A stretch of 36,857 nt of DNA from the NCBI GenBank assembly GCA_030611885.1, contig JAUWOY010000031.1, forward strand, positions 1 to 36,857, given 5' to 3'. Below the pieces are notes generated by a model that did not search any database, was not told the DNA's origin, and saw only the letters and a program-made list of their open reading frames with translations. The position numbers were made by a program, and so were the translations under genes. Shown piece by piece: positions 34,393 through 36,857 of the stretch (its first letter is position 1; every line of letters begins with the position of its first letter). This DNA is from Chloroflexota bacterium (lineage in GTDB: Bacteria > Chloroflexota > Anaerolineae > VGOG01).

Positions 34393-35262
34393 ATGACCCA
34401 ATTCTTCACCCGCAAGGAATTCGCTGAGGCGGCCGATTTCATCCGCAGCCACACGCAACACGAACCGACCATCGGCTTGATTCTGGGCACAGGACTGAAC
34501 CCCCTCGCCGAAGAGATGCGGGCAGCCGAGGTGATACCCTATAGCGAGATCCCGCACTTTCCAGTTGCTACTGTCGAGGGTCACGTTGGACGATTGGTCG
34601 TCGGGGAGTTGGAGGGCCAGGAGGTACTGATCATGCAGGGCCGTGCTCATCATTACGAGGGCTATTCCCCCCAGCACATCGCCCTGCCCATTCGGGTGAT
34701 GCAGCTTTTGGGCATCGGTATTCTCATGGTGACCAATGCCGCCGGCGGCTTGAATCCCGCCTTCAAGGCCGGCGACCTGATGCTCATCACCGATCACATC
34801 AACCTGATCGGCATGGCTGGCCTCAACCCCTTGCGTGGCCCCAACGACCCTGAGCTGGGGCCTCGCTTTGTTGATATGTCCCAGGCCTATGATTTGAAAC
34901 TGCGGGAGATGGCCCTGCGGGTGGCCCAGGGCTTGGGCTTTACCCTTCATCAGGGGGTGTATGTTTGCCTGGCCGGCCCGTCCTTTGAGACCCCGGCCGA
35001 CCTGAAGTTCCTCCGCCTCATCGGCGCCGATGCCGTGGGCATGTCCACCGTGCCTGAGGTCACTGTCGCCCGCCACGCGGGCATGCGGGTGCTGGGCATC
35101 TCCGGCATCAGCAACGTGGCTGTCATAGAACCAACGGGGGAGAGCAAGGCCGTCCACGAGGAGGTTCTGGAGGCCGGCAAGATCCTCGTGCCTAAGCTCA
35201 CCGCTCTGCTCAAGGGGGTAATCAGTCTGCTAGCTAGTGAGGGAGGCTCTTTAGATAAATGA
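34393..35262 (+). CDS. punA: Purine nucleoside phosphorylase (trimeric, PNP-I type)
   Basis: Splits inosine or guanosine with phosphate to the free base and ribose 1-phosphate in purine salvage. The 289 residues show LILGTGLNPLA (phosphate loop, GSGLG in most members), HFPVATVEGHVG, MQGRAHHYEGYSP with His86, VTNAAGGLNPAF, GPSFETPADLKFL with Glu199, GADAVGMSTVPE with Met217 and GISGISNVA with Asn241. Glu and Asn at these places match the human enzyme residues for 6-oxopurines. The ATG follows gaggagg. Its stop overlaps the next start (ATGA). Confidence 0.95.
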   Translation: MTQFFTRKEFAEAADFIRSHTQHEPTIGLILGTGLNPLAEEMRAAEVIPYSEIPHFPVATVEGHVGRLVVGELEGQEVLIMQGRAHHYEGYSPQHIALPIRVMQLLGIGILMVTNAAGGLNPAFKAGDLMLITDHINLIGMAGLNPLRGPNDPELGPRFVDMSQAYDLKLREMALRVAQGLGFTLHQGVYVCLAGPSFETPADLKFLRLIGADAVGMSTVPEVTVARHAGMRVLGISGISNVAVIEPTGESKAVHEEVLEAGKILVPKLTALLKGVISLLASEGGSLDK

Positions 35263-35981
35263 CGACACTGGTTAAGTTGGTCTCTGAGTACTACGTTTGG
35301 TTGATAGGCGCTTGTATCCTGGGCATCCTGTCTTACATCGCAAGGGCCATCGTGGCCCACCGGGAAAAGGGCCGAGCGATTTTTACCCTGGAGAAGGAGG
35401 CGGCCTCCAGCACCAGGCTTCGCTCTATAGGCATGGCTTTCGTCCTCTTGATCTTGGGTGGGGCAATCTACTTCACCGCCATTTATCTGGAACCAAATCT
35501 GGATCTAGAGACCAAGACTGAGGTCACGCCAACAGTCTTACTGCAGCCGACCCCAACTCCAACTACGGGGCCGCCTACGATCACGCCTACGCCCCGTCCC
35601 ACGCGGACCCCCCGCCCAACGGCGACACCTGAGGTTACCCTTACTCCTATGCCCGAACCCGTTGTTCTGCCCAACTGTCCCGATTCCCGAGCCAGGCTCA
35701 CCAGCCCCACTGTGAACGCCGTTCTGAAAGGAGCTGTGGAATTCAGGGGTTCGGCAAACATTGACGACTTTCAATTCTACAAGCTCGAATTGAAGGGGGA
35801 AGCCACTTCCGGGGAGTGGCAGACTATCTTTACTGAAGAGACGCGAGTAGCAGATGGGGTTTTGGGAGTCTGGGACACCTCAGCTCTTCCTGCCGGCGCT
35901 TACACCTTCCGCCTGGTGGTGGTGGACAAAACAGGCAACTACCCGGAGCCCTGCGAAGTGCAGGTGACTATCGAGCACTGA
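35259..35981 (+). CDS. Membrane-anchored protein with Pro/Thr linker and Ig-like C-terminal domain
   Basis: A 240-residue protein. Two hydrophobic helices lie at about 8-30 and 62-80 with a short basic loop between (AHREKGRAIFTLEKEA). A Pro/Thr-rich linker of about 40 residues follows (PTPTPTTGPPTITPTPRPT), then a beta-sandwich-like domain from CPDSRARLTSPTVNAVLKGA to the end (WDTSALPAGAYTFRLVVVDK). That domain type is familiar from Chloroflexota cell-surface and penicillin-binding proteins but has no function I can name. It overlaps punA by four bases, so it is translated with it although the jobs differ. Confidence 0.7.
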   Translation: MTTLVKLVSEYYVWLIGACILGILSYIARAIVAHREKGRAIFTLEKEAASSTRLRSIGMAFVLLILGGAIYFTAIYLEPNLDLETKTEVTPTVLLQPTPTPTTGPPTITPTPRPTRTPRPTATPEVTLTPMPEPVVLPNCPDSRARLTSPTVNAVLKGAVEFRGSANIDDFQFYKLELKGEATSGEWQTIFTEETRVADGVLGVWDTSALPAGAYTFRLVVVDKTGNYPEPCEVQVTIEH

Positions 35982-36016
35982 TTACTGGGAGAGCACATCC
36001 CGAAGGAGAATGAGAA

Positions 36017-36664
36017 ATGGAAGAGAGGATAAAAAGGTTCTTGCCCTGGTTTATGGCAGCGGCTGTCTTGTTCCTGCTGATCGTCTTGGTGATAGTGGGT
36101 TTCCTCAGTTTCAGGGGGATTTCCGCTAACCGGGCGAGCACGGAGAGGCTAGCCACCGAACTGGATAGTCTCAACGACGAAATGGGGCAGGCGGAAGTCG
36201 AAGTAGACAAACTCAAAGTGGAGATAGATAAGGCAGAAGCCGAAGTAGATAAACTCAAAGCGGAGATAGGGAAAGCAGAAGCGAAGGGGGACCGACTTAG
36301 GGAAGACCTGCGGGAAGACTTGACGGAAGACATCTCCGCCAATGCCGACCGGCTCCAGGACGAGGCCGCGTACGTGGCAGCCAAAGCAGAGCTCCAGGTA
36401 TTGCTTCTCAAGGCTTCGGCGAAGGCGTTGAAAGCGCGGATCCACCTGGCTGAAAAAGAGGCGGGGCTTGCTGAGCGGGATCTGGCCGAATGTGACGCCG
36501 CCCTGGAGGCAGCGATGGCCCTGGCCGATGAGAAAGCCAAGATCGCTCTCCAGGAGATAAGAACGAGTATCGTCGAGCTGAAGGATAGCGTCGAAGCCCA
36601 TACCTTCCCCCTCGCTACCCTGGAGATCGTGAGCGACAAGATAGATGCCCTCATCGGCAAGTAG
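36017..36664 (+). CDS. Single-pass membrane protein with long coiled coil
   Basis: The 215-residue protein has one N-terminal membrane helix (WFMAAAVLFLLIVLVIVGFL) and then an almost wholly helical charged region. Residues about 48-100 repeat EVDKLKVEIDKAEA and EVDKLKAEIGKAEA, a 14-residue duplication giving a coiled coil; a second helical stretch rich in Ala, Lys and Glu covers about 110-200. The ATG follows aaggag by about nine bases, 35 bases after the previous stop, so it may belong to the same transcript. No family was recognised. It could be a scaffold or spacer on the membrane, facing either side. Confidence 0.75.
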   Translation: MEERIKRFLPWFMAAAVLFLLIVLVIVGFLSFRGISANRASTERLATELDSLNDEMGQAEVEVDKLKVEIDKAEAEVDKLKAEIGKAEAKGDRLREDLREDLTEDISANADRLQDEAAYVAAKAELQVLLLKASAKALKARIHLAEKEAGLAERDLAECDAALEAAMALADEKAKIALQEIRTSIVELKDSVEAHTFPLATLEIVSDKIDALIGK

Positions 36665-36681
36665 CTCGACATTGTTACATT

Positions 36682-36857
36682 TGTCATTGCGAGCTGCTCC
36701 ATAGCGCGGTCGCGCCACTCATTGTGTAAGAAACCCGTCAGCGCCGGCCGAGTAGGAGCGACTTGGGTTGAGCCTGTCGAAACCAGCGACGTATCGAGGC
36801 CAAGCGGGTTACCCGGAGAGCCGCTCGCTTGATTTCGATACGCTCTGCTACTCAATC
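36682..36857 (+). repeat. Mosaic of dispersed palindromic repeats at the right edge
   Basis: TGTCATTGCGAG (36682-36693) matches the palindrome near upp. Farther right, GAGTAGGAGCG (from 36750) and a reverse form, CGATACGCTCTGCTACTC, bound a segment holding TTGAGCCTGTCGAAACC, a relative of the CCTTCGACAAGCTCAGG repeat. No gene is visible; the element may continue past the window. Confidence 0.6.

Overview
The window looks like a chromosomal contig from an uncultured, probably anaerobic member of the Chloroflexota (Anaerolineae-like). This rests on family recognition and style, not on a marker tree. The signs are giant Thr/Pro-linked surface proteins, a YvcK-pgk-tpiA cluster, a four-subunit 2-oxoacid:ferredoxin oxidoreductase, spacers full of palindromes and short tandem repeats, and moderately high GC.

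Layout. (1) 1-8.5 kb, surface proteins: a giant protein open at the left edge with 13 plant-type leucine-rich repeats, Thr/Pro stalks, CARDB and PPC domains and a C-terminal membrane anchor; a dockerin remnant; and a secreted dockerin protein. (2) 8.5-13.9 kb: a hairpin-rich spacer, a short GntR regulator, membrane-anchored YvcK, pgk, tpiA and an M50-like membrane protease. (3) 14.0-21.3 kb, phosphate island: a PhoB-like regulator lacking its inter-domain region, a broken phoR, a six-repeat PHO-box array at 11-bp period, an unknown small gene, pstS, pstC, pstA, pstB, an arsenate-reductase fragment and phoU. (4) 21.3-24.6 kb: EamA, ATPase and DUF4367-like remnants around an intact padR plus two-domain flavoprotein operon. 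(5) 24.6-29.8 kb, minus strand: a polyprenyl-phosphate sugar-1-phosphate transferase, upp, and porC-porD-porA-porB. (6) 30.0-36.7 kb, plus strand: ruvB, a zinc-finger orphan with a CopG-antitoxin-like start, queH carrying an IscB-type N-terminal domain, queA, a Xer recombinase, purine nucleoside phosphorylase and two anchored surface or coiled-coil proteins.

Three patterns stand out. First, arrays of 7-8 nt degenerate tandem repeats occupy many junctions between co-directional genes. They often fold as inverted arms, they supply the last codons or the stop of several genes, and they have also entered two genes (queA in frame, phoR destructively). Second, at least five genes between 14 and 22 kb have lost internal or terminal segments. 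Third, QueH, a tRNA-modification enzyme, carries a domain like the N-terminal RRXRR/PLMP domain of IscB nucleases. No rRNA, tRNA, CRISPR array or intact transposase was found.
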